DNA from: Terebella lapidaria
Lineage: Eukaryota > Annelida > Polychaeta > Terebellida > Terebellidae
DNA: 64,000 bases
Assembly (NCBI GenBank): GCA_949152475.1
Contig: OX424556.1
Span: 11,218,664-11,282,663 of the forward strand
Direction: 5' to 3'
A program made the position numbers and the translations under genes. Below, in pieces: positions 43,010-54,872 of this stretch; position 1 is the first letter of the stretch, and each line of letters begins with the position of its first letter. The notes under the pieces were generated by a model. The model was given only the letters and a program-made list of their open reading frames with translations. It was not told where the DNA came from and searched no databases.

Positions 43010-44640
43010 CTCTCCATTACCTATCGGTAATACCTATTGGTAATGGAGAGAAAGACAATAGAGTGACGTCACAGGTGGACTTTACGGCATATTCATGGAA
43101 CTGCTTTTCACGCTCTGTGTCCGAGGTTGACATTGCTTGAATTTTAATATTAACAGTCAAGAATGGCTTTCGGATGGTTTTAAGGATGCTTATCAGTCAG
43201 GATCCACGCCTTGTCAGCAGAATTATGATATGTTTTGTTTGGCCTATAACTCTACATTTTGGTAATGGATGGCGCTGAAAATTGTTGTGTAGGTTCTATC
43301 CACGACTACAATGCTTGTCCAATGGCCATATTGAAGACCTAGTCGATATTTATACGGATCCTGAACGTTTTACACCGCCAATCAAATGTAACTTACATAG
43401 AAAACTGGCAGCGTTTTAGGGTACAGTTTCTTGACTATCGTTAAATTGCCTATCATAGAACAATAACCTACTGCCTGTTTCGGGATTTTCCTAAACACTT
43501 GATGGGAATTTGATGGTCAAAATAGCATGTTATATATCATCCGCATTGAAAATACACTGGGCAAAAGAAATTGATTGTCAATCGCATTAATAACGTCTAT
43601 ATCCGTTGGCATTGTAAACGCAACCGCAAACTACATCAAGAATTCAGCGGCTCTAAAATTTTCTAAGTGCAGTATAGAACCAAAATCACAACAACATCTC
43701 ACTCCTGAGTACAACGTTCGCGGCAGCTGAGCATTGACGGTATTTGCCATACGAATAATCCGCGGATCTGTACTTGGCGCTTCACTGACCAGCGGCACAA
43801 GACATTTTCGCCAGATCGCAATAGATATACACATTTGCACATCAATTTGACATGATTATCGATGGGATACTTAAAATTTAAGGGTAGGTTATTGATCACG
43901 GATATGTGTACTCGTTGCAGTTAAGAAACAACACCATGTAATGCTTCGTGTACGCAACGTAAGTTACATTAGTCCAAGCAACATTCAACTCCATTTATAT
44001 ACACATTTATCAATTGAATCTTCAATCTCTTATTCACATCAGCTTCACAGATATATACAGAATATATATTCCAAATTTCATGTAAGTTTGTTTCGAAACG
44101 GCCGAGATATGAACCAAAATTGCACATGGTTAGAAACCATTGAAATTACGTGGATCGTGCTCGATACTCAATCTTAATCATGGTCATAGAGTTAGTTCTA
44201 CAAGTAGTATACAGCAGATTTCTTGGTCACTTTGCAATTGATCCCAGATGACCTGAGAGAATATATGCATATGGCATTGTTTCGAGTGCCAGATGGGTTT
44301 ATCTTGGCACAAGTCTCTGCGATCTAGGCCGAGCCTTTAGGCAGTTTATGCCAAGATCAACCCATCTGGCAAGAGATGGGTTTATGTACAGCAGATCCTG
44401 TTAGAGAACCTGTCGGGGTAAAAAAACATAGAGCCGTAGGGCTCTGCGCTTACCGGACCCAAGAGTTATATGTAAGCTGAAAGCGATGTCATGAAGTCAT
44501 GAGAATAATTGCACATCATTCATGCCTAAAACTTGCTCTACGTAAGTCGATCATGTTAGAGCCTAATATACAATGATATTAAACTAGAATGGAACTGACT
44601 AGTACTGTCAAAGATATATTCTTTGCTTTTGTATCGGTTT
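43010..44640. other. Intergenic DNA with small palindromes
   Basis: CTCTCCATTACC and GGTAATGGAGAG form a hairpin at about 43012-43050. A 22-bp inverted repeat with one mismatch (GCCAGATGGGTTTATCTTGGCA at 44288-44309; its complement at 44349-44370) encloses 39 nt. AGAGCC-GTAG-GGCTCT forms another hairpin at about 44431-44446. No gene is visible. Confidence 0.5.
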
Positions 44641-45100
44641 CAGTTTATTGAGGTCAAAGGTCAAATTTAAGCTCACAAGAATATTCCGCATATATAATTT
44701 CCTATATGTCCTCAATTGATGCCTAAGCTGTAAAGTTGATCATAAGCAAGATATTAGCGATTTTGTGCTCTGACCTTGAAAACGAGGTCAAGTGTCAGGT
44801 TCAAGGTCATCGCAATGTTCGGCATACATCATTTCCTGTATGTTCACAATTGATTCCCAAGTTGTAAAGTCAATAATAAGCGAGATATTAGCCATTTTGT
44901 CCTGTTGACCTTGAAAATGAGGTCAAAGGTCAAATTCAAGGTCACGATAATATTCAGAATATATCATTTCCTATATGCTGACAATTGATTCCTAAGATGT
45001 AAAGTCGATAATAAGCGAGATATTAGCCATTTTGTGCTGTGACCTTGAAAATTAGGTCGAAGGTCAAATTCAAGGTCACGAGAATAATCGGCATATATAA

Positions 45101-48100
45101 TTGTATCCCCCGAACAAAGTTCAGCGGATACTATGGATTTGGCTTCGTCGTCCGCGTCCGCGTCCGCAGAGATTTTCTTGTGAACGCGCTACAGGCCGCA
45201 ATTCTCACCCGATCACCATTATTTTTTGCAGGCACATATATAATGCTAAGATCCCGACACCAATCGATTTTGGTTGCCGTGGCAACTGAATTGGTCGTTT
45301 GGGGACACATTTTGCATTGAAAACAGCCTGTTTGAGACACATGGCTTGTGAACGCTCTACAGATGGCAGTTTTCGACGAATCTCAATAGTATTTGGAAGT
45401 GTTGTTGGGAAGGGCTGTCACACGAAAGCAATCGTTTTACAGAATGATCATATAAATAATAATATGTTAACAGCCTAACTTATTACAGAATTGTGAAATA
45501 TCCATTTTGACATGTATGATCATTCCAATAGCCTGTATTATGGAAGGTAATGACACTGGTTTCTTGTTCAGAATGGAGAACTGATGTTTTCAGAGAAAAC
45601 AGGACAATATTACTGAATAAGTTAACATTAGTTTTACTAGTTAAGTCTATTATTGTCCACAATAAAAATAGTTAAGACAAGAAACGTTTATCATTAAGCT
45701 CAACAAGGTAAAGGTTTTGTCCAGTACAGATTTCATGGGTGTAACTGAATAAGTTAACATTATTTTTAATAGTTAAGTCTATTATTGACCACAATAAAAA
45801 CAGTTAAGACAAGAAATATTTATTATTAACCTCAACAAGGTAAAGGTTTTGTCCAGTACAAATTTCATTGGTGTAACCGAATAAGTTAACATTATTTTCA
45901 CTAGTTAAGTCTATTATTGACCACAAAAAAAATAGTTAAGTCTATTATTGACCACAATAAAAATAGTTAAGATGAGAAATATTTATTATTAAGCTCAACA
46001 AGGTGAAAGTATAGATTTCACGGGTGTACTGAATAATTTAACATTATTTTCACTAGTTTAGTCTATTATTGACCACAATAAAAATAGTTAAGACAAGAAA
46101 TATTTATTATTGGGCTCAACAAGGTAAAGATTCTGTCCAGTAGACATTTTATGTCTGTAACCAAATAAGTTAACTTTTTTTTTTGCTAGTTAAGTCTATT
46201 ATTGACCTCAATAAAAATAGTTAAGATGAGAAACAATTATTATTGAGCTCAACAAAGTTAAGGTTTTGTCCGGTAGAAATTTCTGGGTGTAACCGAATAA
46301 GTTAACATTATTTTTACATGTTAAGTCTATTATTGACCACAATGAGAATAGTTAAGACAAGAAATATTTATTATTGGGCTCAACAAGGTAAGCTCAACAA
46401 GGTTAAGGTTTTGTCCGGTAGAAATTTCTGGGTGTAACCGAATAAGTTAACATTATCTTCACATGTTAAGTCTATTATTGACCATAATGAAAATAGTTAA
46501 GACAAGAAATATTTATTATTGAGCTCAACAAGGTGAAGGCTTTGTCCAGTAGAGATTCTATGGCTGTGACCAAATAAGTTAACATTATTTCTTGCTAGTT
46601 AAGTCTATTATTAATCACAATAGCTTTTTATGAAAAACATTGATCAACTTTTACTTTTTCAACTTGAAAGCATGTTTGGCACATATTATGAGTTAAAATA
46701 TAACTTATGATGAAAAGTTCGATCTGGCTCCAGTTTCTTCATCTTGAAATGCAGTTTTGGTAAACTTTTAGCTGGAATATTAACTTGAAACCAAGTTTGG
46801 CACATATTATGAGTTAAAATATAACTTATGACGAAAAGTTCTATCTGGCTTCAATTTCGTCATCTTGAAATGCAGTTTTGGTCAACTTTTACATTCAATT
46901 TCAACTTAATACCAAGTTTGGCACATATTATGAGTTGAAATATAACTCATGGCGGAAAGTTTGATCTGGGTCCAATTTCGTCATCTTGAAATGCAGTTTT
47001 GGTCAACTTTTAGTTTGAATTTCAACTTGAAACAGGTATTATGATTAAAAATATAACTTATGACGAAAAGTTCGATCTGGCTCCAGTTTTTTCATCTTGA
47101 AATGAATTTTTTGTCAACTTTTACTTTGAATTTCAACTTGAAACCATGTTTGGCACATACATGTATTATGAGTCGAAATAAGTTCGATCTGGATCCAACT
47201 TGAATGCAGTTTTGGTCAACTTTTACTCTGAATTTCAACTTGGAACCAAGTTTGTAAAATATTTTGAGTTGAAATATAAATAGGTGAAAAGATTGATCTA
47301 TCTGTATTTTCATTATTTTATCAAACATGTCGAAATGGAAATTCATATAAAGAGATTTCAGTGGTGATTTTGAATTCAACCTTCAACTAGACATAAAAGC
47401 CTATAGGCTTTGTGGCATCCCCCAATTTGTTCTTATCATTTCAAATGGTCATACTGGACTGAGAAAAAAGGATACATAGGCCATTGTATGTGGTTAAGAG
47501 TGAGAGCTCATCAGACAGTTTCTTACCAGAACTGCTTTCTATCATCTTGACAACTTGGCCCACCAGACATTTGCCACCCAAAATGAATGGACAATTACCC
47601 AGCCAATATTCAGAGTACTACCCAGCCAATATTCAGAGTACTAGTATATTTAATCAGGATGTTCGTGATATTTTTCAGGTGCTCCTGTCAAATGTAAAAT
47701 GATATGTGACTAAAAGAATGCTGTGTCATCTTGGCCAATTTTGTGATTCCAAAACTGGCACAAAACAGCGGAATATTCGCATTCACATTATAACCAAAGC
47801 CAAACATTTCCCAGCTAACTAAAACAATGATGATTTGGTCATTGCATGTGAAATAGAGTTGAATAACAAAACATTCAAACAATACATGTTTGTACAATAT
47901 AAACGCAGACAGGGCAAATCATCCCCCAAGCATGTTGTGTCATGTGTGTTGGCTTATTAACCAACTATTGTATCCTGTGGGGTGGAACTTCATTCTTTTA
48001 CCATGTACACACACTAGTAAACCAGGCTTTGGAGGGGGGAGTGAGGGATTATGCATGGATATGAGCCTGGGGCCAAGTTGGACATGCTAGCTGTATCACT

Positions 48101-48643
48101 TGTCAGGCATGACTGAGCAGGGCTGGCTGAGAGGGCGGAGCCTATATTGCTGTGCTGGACAGACTGGCTGATCTTGTAAGGCATGACTGAGCAGGGCTGG
48201 CTGAGAGGGGCGGAGCCTATCGCTGTGCTGGACAGAGTGGCTGATCATGTGAGGCATTATTGAGCTCTCATATACTGCACTGGCTGAGAGGGCAGAGCCC
48301 AGCCTCATGCTGGACATGCAGGCTGCAGTCAGTGAATACAGTAGCATGGCTCAGTCACAGTATTACATGTGCATGGGGGCAGGCGAGGGAAAAATTCTAA
48401 GTCCAAAAAAAAATACACCCAAAAAATTTTTTCCCCCTGGAAATTGCCTGAATCAAATTATGACATTGACAGGAATCGCCCGATTTTTTTTTCCAAAATG
48501 GCCGCTGGCGGCCATCTTGGATTTCGGATCTCGACGAAAAACAATAGGGGTTAGGAGCAAAGTATTTCGGATGAGCTGTGAAAATTTCGGAAAGATAGAT
48601 CAAGGCGTTCAAGAGTTATGATCCGGAAACCAAACGGCGGAAG

Positions 48644-48678
<35 letters not shown>

Positions 48679-48920
48679 AGACAAAAACATAAGGCCTCCC
48701 GATTTTCAATCGGGATGCCTAATAACCTCGGAAGATCAGTGCAGCAATTTTGGTGGAGAAAAGAAAAAAGTTGTGACTTGAGATTTAACATTTCTCTGGT
48801 AATCTTTTTTAGCCCTTGCTCTAGTTTTTTCACACTTAACAGTGATATATTTGGGGCAACAGAGATGACAGGGCTACGGGGGATACACCCAAGCGGTCGT
48901 AGGCGACCGGAAGCGTCTAG
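45101..48920 (+). mobile_element. Helitron-like element 2, copy B, interrupted
   Basis: Same ends as 16701-19882: A then TTGTATCCCCCGAACAAAG at the 5' side, and hairpin plus GAAGCGTCTAG then T at the 3' side. It is inserted in a minisatellite unit with no target duplication. Internal arrays at about 45600-46640 (133-bp units) and 46640-47300 (121-bp units) are homologous to copy A. It is split by element 1 at 47387-48722; without that insert it is 2484 bp. Confidence 0.65.
47387..48722 (+). mobile_element. Helitron-like element 1, copy B, nested in element 2
   Basis: Starts CTAGACATAAAAGCC after CCTTCAA and ends AATCGGGATGCCTAA before TAACCTCGG. The uninterrupted paralogue (19680-19693) reads CCTTCAATAACCTCGG, so the boundaries are exact: insertion between A and T without duplication. 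The interior has GGCTGAGAGGGCGGAGCC repeats (48120-48300) and a long poly(A) tract (about 48643-48677). It is homologous, in opposite orientation, to 30135-31538. Confidence 0.75.
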
Positions 48921-49439
48921 TTTCCTATATGTGGACAATTGATTCCTAATGTCTAATCCCGATATTAAGTGAGATATTAGAAGAAATTTGTCCCCATTAT
49001 AAAGCATATGCTAATTTAACATGGGAAAGTCCTATCTGGGACCGGTCGACAAACTCAAAATGGCTGCCACACGCAGACCAACGATTCAAGGGCAACGAAA
49101 CTTATACACAGCACAAAGGTATATCAGGGGAATCTTTTGGAACAAAAATCTCAAAACTGATCGGACAGTTTTTGAGAAAATGGCCGCAAAAGTCCAAAAT
49201 TGGCCATTTTTCGACAAAAATGGCCGCCATTTTGGAAAAAAACGATTCAATCAACGAAAAAAAAAATGGTCCGGAGATATGGGCCCATAGAACATATTTT
49301 GTGAATTACAGCAATATTCATCGAACAGATTTTTCCCAGCGTTTGACGACGCCGACGCGGACGCCGACGGCCGGACACAACCTGACGGCAATAGCTTATC
49401 GGACCATAGGTCAGGTAAGCTAAAAATTAGCCCAATGGG

Positions 49440-51436
49440 CTAGTAAGGTTACCGGAGAAATATACAGAGTTAAGCCGAGAAAGTTGAAAGTCAAATTCAA
49501 GGTGACCACTGAAATCGCCATATCTCTAACCTTGAAAATGGGATCAAAGGTTAAATTCTAGATCACCAAACTATTCAGCATACATCATTTCCTATATGTT
49601 CACTATGGACCCCTAAGCTGTAAATTTGATAATAAGCGAGATATAAGCCATTTTGTAATCTGACTTTGAAAATAAAATGACTGACCTTGAAATTTAGGTC
49701 AAAGGTCAAATTCAATATCATTAAAATATTCAGAATATATCATTTCCTATATGTTCACAATTGATTCCTAAGCTGTAAAGTCGATAATAAGCAAGATATT
49801 AGCCATTTTGTCCTGTTGACCTTGAAAATGAGGTCAAAGGTCATATTCAAGGTCATGAGAATTTTCAGCATATATCATTTCCTATATGTTCACAATTAAT
49901 TCCTAAGCTGTAAAGTCGCTAATAAGCAAGATATTGGCCATTTTGTCCTGTGACCTTGAAAATAGGTCAAAGGTCAAATTCAAGGTCACGAGCATTTTCA
50001 GCATATATCATTTCCCATATGTTCACAATTGATTCCTAAGCTGTAAAGTCGCTAATAAGCAAGATATTGGCCATTTTGTCCTGTGACCTTGAAAATAGGT
50101 CAAAGGTCAAATTCAAGGTCCAAGCATTTTCAGCATATATCATTTCCTATATGTTCACAATTGATTCCTAAGCTGTAAAGTCGCTAATAAGCAAGATATT
50201 GGCCATTTTGTCCTGTGACCTTGAAAATGAGGTCAAAGGTCAAATTCAAGGTCACGAGAATATTCAGCATATATCATTTCCCATATGTTCACAATTGATT
50301 TCTAAGCTGTTAAGTCGCTGATAAGCAAGATATTGGCCATTTTGTCCTGTGACCTTGAAAATGAGGTCAAAGGTCAAATTCAAGGTCACGAGAATTTTCA
50401 GCATATATCATTTCCTATATGTTCACAATTGATTCCTAAGCTGTAAAGTCGCTAATAAGCAAGATATTGGCCAATTTGTCCTGTGGCCTTGAAAATGAGG
50501 TCAAAGGTCAAATTCAAGGTCATGAGAATATTCAGCATATAACATTTCCTATATGTTCACAATTGATTCCTAAGCTGTAAAGTCGATAATAAGCGAGATA
50601 TTAGCAATTTTGTCCTATGACCTTGAAAATGGGGTCGAAGGTCAAATTCAAGGTCATCAAAATATTCAGCATATATCATTTCCTATATGTCCACAATTGA
50701 TTCCTAAGCTGTAGAGTCGATAATAAGCGAGATATAAGCCATTTTGTCCTATGACCTTGAAAATGGGGTCAAAGGTCAAATTCAAGGTCATCAGAATATT
50801 CAGCATATATCATTTCCTATATGACCACAATTGACTCCTAAGCTGTAAAGTGGATAATAAGGGAGATATAAGCCATTTTGTTCTCTGACCTTGAAACTGA
50901 GGTCAGAGGTCAAATTCAAGGTCACGAGAATATTCAGCATATATCATTTCCTATATGTCCACAATTGATTCCTAGTCTCTAATCTCAATATTAAGTGAGA
51001 TATTAGGCATAATGTGTCCCATTATAAAGCATAGGAGAATTTAACATGGGAAAGTCCCATTTGGGCCGACTTTATGCCAAAATGGCCCACTTCGAGCGAT
51101 TCAAGCGCAACGAAATTTATAGACATCATAGGAGTACATATGAGGAGTGTTATGTATCAAAAAGAAAAAAAGTTACTGAACAGATTTTGAGAAAATGGCC
51201 GCCAAAGTCCAAAATCAGGCATTTTTCGTCGAAAACGGCCGCCATTTTGAAAAAAATGCGAAAATCAAAAAACTAAAAAATACCTCCTTCTTGAATTATT
51301 TTTAAGTATTTTTGTGCAAAATTTCAGAAAAATTCGCACGTAAACAAAAAAGATAAAAATGTGGACGACGGACGACGACGGCGACGGACGCAACGCCACG
51401 CCAATAGGTTATCGGACCATAGGTCCGGTAACCTAA
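49440..51436 (+). repeat. About 135-bp minisatellite with DR1-like motifs and hairpin-ended tail
   Basis: About 11 units to about 51000, each with TGACCTTGAAAATGAGGTCA, AGGTCAAAGGTCA, ATTCAAGGTCA and AATTGATTCCTAAGCTGTAA. It ends in a tail nearly the same as 1-524 (GGGAAAGTCCC, GCCGCC, GACGACGGACG) and the hairpin GGTTATCGGACC-ATA-GGTCCGGTAACC with CTAA at 51433-51436. Perfect AGGTCAAAGGTCA occurs at 49696, 49831, 49964, 50097, 50230, 50364 and 50498, and at 44651 and 44920 in the related array. Confidence 0.85.
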
Positions 51437-53731
51437 AAAGCGTGAGCCACCACTTTTCCTGGCATCTTCATCATGCAAGTCAACATGTTATGAGAGGTCA
51501 CCATTCTAGTGCCCCTTAAGATGTCTCAAAACAGGATCTATTGTATAATGAGCATGTAGAAAGTCATATATAGTACATCCCATGGAGACCTTGTAGTCAC
51601 CATGACCTTAGATGACCTTGAATGGTGAATCTCAAAGGTCAGAATAGGCCTTACGTGAAAAGGCCCATTAAGACAAATCTCTTGCCGATGAAGCTTGGGT
51701 TTGTATTATGGGCATATACAAAGTCAGCTATGCATTATTGGCATATTTGAAGACAGTTAAGTGATTTGAACCTTAAAGTTGACCTTAGATGACCTAAACT
51801 AGTAAATATCAAGGTCGCATAACCCACATTCTCTATGAATATATAAAAGGGTTTTGGAGACAAAGAAAACATCACCGAGAGATGGGGCTTAGTTTTGTTA
51901 CGACCATAGTACAAAATGTCTAAATGCAAAAATTTTCGCGATGTATTAATTTTTGTGAAATAATGTAAATTAATGCTATTAATGTCATACTAGCAGTTAC
52001 TGTCAGGTCACTTGGAACATTATGATATATGAGTCTAGGATATTTTTTTAAAGAACATCTTCAGGTCATCATTGTGTGTTGACTGAAGGTGCCAATGCAT
52101 ACAGGTACTACTAGACCGCAGAACTGGTACTAGTGGTTATCCTCAATAGTTCTTTGATGTAATTTGCTTGCTTTTTTCTTGCATTCTTCTACCTTACGGT
52201 ATTGTTCAATGATAATGAATCATCACAGAGAGTTTTCAATATCTCAAAAGTAAAACTGCTATTATTATCTCATTTACTGTTGAGAATTCGCGAAATTAAG
52301 TACATGTACAAGTCGTTATGCTGCAAATTGGAAAACGTGAAATTGAATACACGCAGTATTAAATATGTAACAATATACAGTTGTTCCTGCGTAGACCATG
52401 CAACACAATTTCCGTGGTGATCTTCCAGTCATAATGACCTTGAATAGTCAACGCTAAGATCAGGTTCAGAGACAAAACATATAAAGTTTGAGCTTTCGAT
52501 ACTGTGTAGGTATGAATTACGTTTTCCAATTTGCAGCATAATCGCGATACTGTGTAGGTATGAATTATATGCAATAAAACATTTATAGAAAATCATGTAT
52601 GTGGAATCTTTTGATATGTTGAACTTGAACCTGGATGACTTAAACTTTGGCTATGAGAAAGTATCAAACAGCACCTGTATTAGCTAGAGGTCCTATATGA
52701 GCCTATTTTTACCTCGATGTAGTGTTTAGCAGACATAGTCACCTCAATGTTAGTCAAAATAATTTCCAGGTCACCACAAGATGCACCATATAAAACTTAA
52801 TACATATGACCTTAATACAAACTTGAGCTTTTTCTCCGAGCATGATTGTCCATACGCCAGCTAAGTCTTTGGAGGAACATAACCAGTTGAAGTCAAGTTC
52901 AAGCACACCAAAATCCCTTTCACATACAACTTTATCATTGTACTTATGTTTTGTGGATTTCAGGAGTCACAATATGTTAAGATTGTATTGCTGCGAATTA
53001 CTGTTTTGCAATATTTAAAGTATTCACATACTGTGATCATCAATAAGAGAAACACTACAGTGGAAACAGTTTATACCTAATTCTTAGTACTTACAAAAAT
53101 AACAACCACATCATGCACTCCGAAACATATACAAACAGCTTTCTCCCAATAACATTATTATTAATAATTATCTATCATTCATGTAAGGTTGCATTTTGTA
53201 CACGTTTTTCTCAATCTATTCACATCATTTACATATACTACAGTTGTATCACCATCATAATACACAATGTAATAATTACTGTACTATTTACTAGATATTA
53301 CAATTGTGTCTAAGCATACATTACAGACTGTGTAGTTGTAGTGTTCATTCAAATGTCTGGTATCCAGGAATTTGATACACAACATTACAATTACTTTTGA
53401 ATCATTCCTTTTCACCAATCAACTGTAGCAGACTCACAAATGCAGATCAATGGGACGTAGCGATTATGAATTTATAAAATAAATTGTCTGAATAAAAGAA
53501 ACGGTGATCCTTCGACGTGGTCACTGTAAAAGTTTTTTCTGGCACATTCACAAACAATGAGAAATGATTGATTTCCTAGTGAGAAGTGTTTGTAACACCT
53601 TTTGCAGTTTATTCCTGGTTCAATTCCAGTCACTTCCAATCAATGCAAAAACATGATAATTTATGTTGGACGAAGATGTAAACATGATACTATGTACAAT
53701 TAAATTGTAAATTGTACACATTCTACATATG
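51437..53731 (-). other. Intergenic DNA and CBP 3' UTR
   Basis: No gene is visible. Diverged relics of the AGGTCA-type repeat occur near 51600-51800 and 52770. A minus-strand AATAAA (TTTATT on plus) at 53608-53613, 119 bases after the CBP stop codon, is the nearest candidate poly(A) signal for CBP. Confidence 0.5.
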
Positions 53732-54872
53732 CTATAAGTTGTCCACAAATCGTGACAGCTGGTCTTGTGGCGTGAGAGGAGTCACATCATCAGGGGTTTG
53801 TAATCCTGTGAAGTCTTGATTTGCATGAGAAGTCTGTAACTGTGACAACATGACCCTGTCAGTGTTCAGTGTGCCTGGGTCAGTACTGCTGGGGGTGGGA
53901 GCCCCCTGCGGGTGGGCGCCTGCCATGGCCGGGTGTGGGGAATGTGTCTGAGCAAATTGTGGCGAAGGTATTGGATGGGCTGCACGCGGCGATGGCACCG
54001 GGTTGTTGGCTGGCGTGTGCTGTCGTGGACTCGGGATTGGCTGCGGCGAGCGCACGGACAACGATGACGGCGGAGACAGCACCTGGGTGAGCGGCGACTG
54101 GTTGGCCTGCTGAGCGGCTAGCACATGCTGGGGCGACATTGGCTGGTTGCCCGCCATTTGTTGCTGGAGCTGTGCTTTCTGCTGCTGTACATGCATCAAC
54201 TGTTGCTGATGTTGGTACGGCCCAAGCATTCCGCCATTGCTCCCATCACCCTGGAAGTTCTGGTTCTGTGGATAGTTCATCCGCGTCCTTTTCATGGCTG
54301 GATAGGGCGGAGCCTGAGGCTGCTGGAACTGCTGATGGAGTCCCGGCGCCACTTGTTGATGCTGCTGTTGCTGTTGCTGGTGTTGCATGCGCTGCCGCGA
54401 CAATTGTTGCTGCTGCTGTTGCTGGAGCCACTGTTGTTGCTGAGGGTTGTTCTGCTGCTGCTGAGCCATCAGTGTATTGTGTGGAGGGTTCATTGTGTTA
54501 GGCGGTTGTCCTGGAACTGGACCTGGCCCGGACCCTGGAACCTGACCAGGCATCTGTGGCTGCTGTCCTCCACTTGGATTAGCTGCAGCCTGTGCGGCTT
54601 GCTGACGCTGCACAAACAAATGAGTACATGAGCTTGTGAACTGTTTCAAACTTATCAAAAGTTTAAAATGACTGCTGAGGCTGTTATGAAATATTTGGTA
54701 AACTAATTTCCACTAACCTGTCTGGAAATGAAGGCGGACATTAGTTGAGGATGACTTTTCAGGATATTGAGCAGTTGCTGTTGCTGCTGCGGCGATGACG
54801 GAGACTTGAGTGTTTGTAGAAGTTGCTGGAGAGCTGCTGGAGGAATGGAAGATTGCCGGTTAGCAGGCATAC
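53732..54872 (-). CDS. CREBBP/EP300-like: CBP NCBD (nuclear-receptor coactivator binding) and Gln/Pro-rich C-terminus
   Basis: Exons 54718-54872 and 53732-54607. [20 protein letters not shown] and [20 protein letters not shown] match the molten-globule NCBD that binds the p160 coactivators. The tail is Gln-, Pro- and Ser-rich ([30 protein letters not shown]) and ends LSRFVDNL with stop TAG at 53732-53734, like the LEKFVEGL end of human CBP. Confidence 0.95.

Larger units (their letters stand above)
44640..49424 (+). repeat. GACGAC-tailed repeat copy with about 135-bp NR-motif units, interrupted by two nested elements
   Basis: Units with GAGGTCAAAGGTCAAATTCA, CATTTCCTATATG, AATTGATTCCTAAGCTGTAA and AAGCGAGATATTAGCCATTT fill 44640-45100. 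They continue after element 2 at 48921 (TTTCCTATATGTGGACAATTG), then pass into the GGGAAAGTCC and GCCGCC tail and end at a hairpin with GTAAGCTAA near 49420. Removing 45101-48920 restores an intact unit. Confidence 0.75.

Noticed and set aside
49440..51000. Regularly spaced repeats that could suggest a CRISPR array
   Set aside because: Units of about 135 bp are head-to-tail without unique spacers, in an intron-rich animal genome; this is a minisatellite.
54125..54631. 168-aa plus-strand Leu-rich ORF
   Set aside because: Antisense shadow of the CAG/CAA-rich CBP C-terminal exon; Leu runs are the complement of Gln codons.
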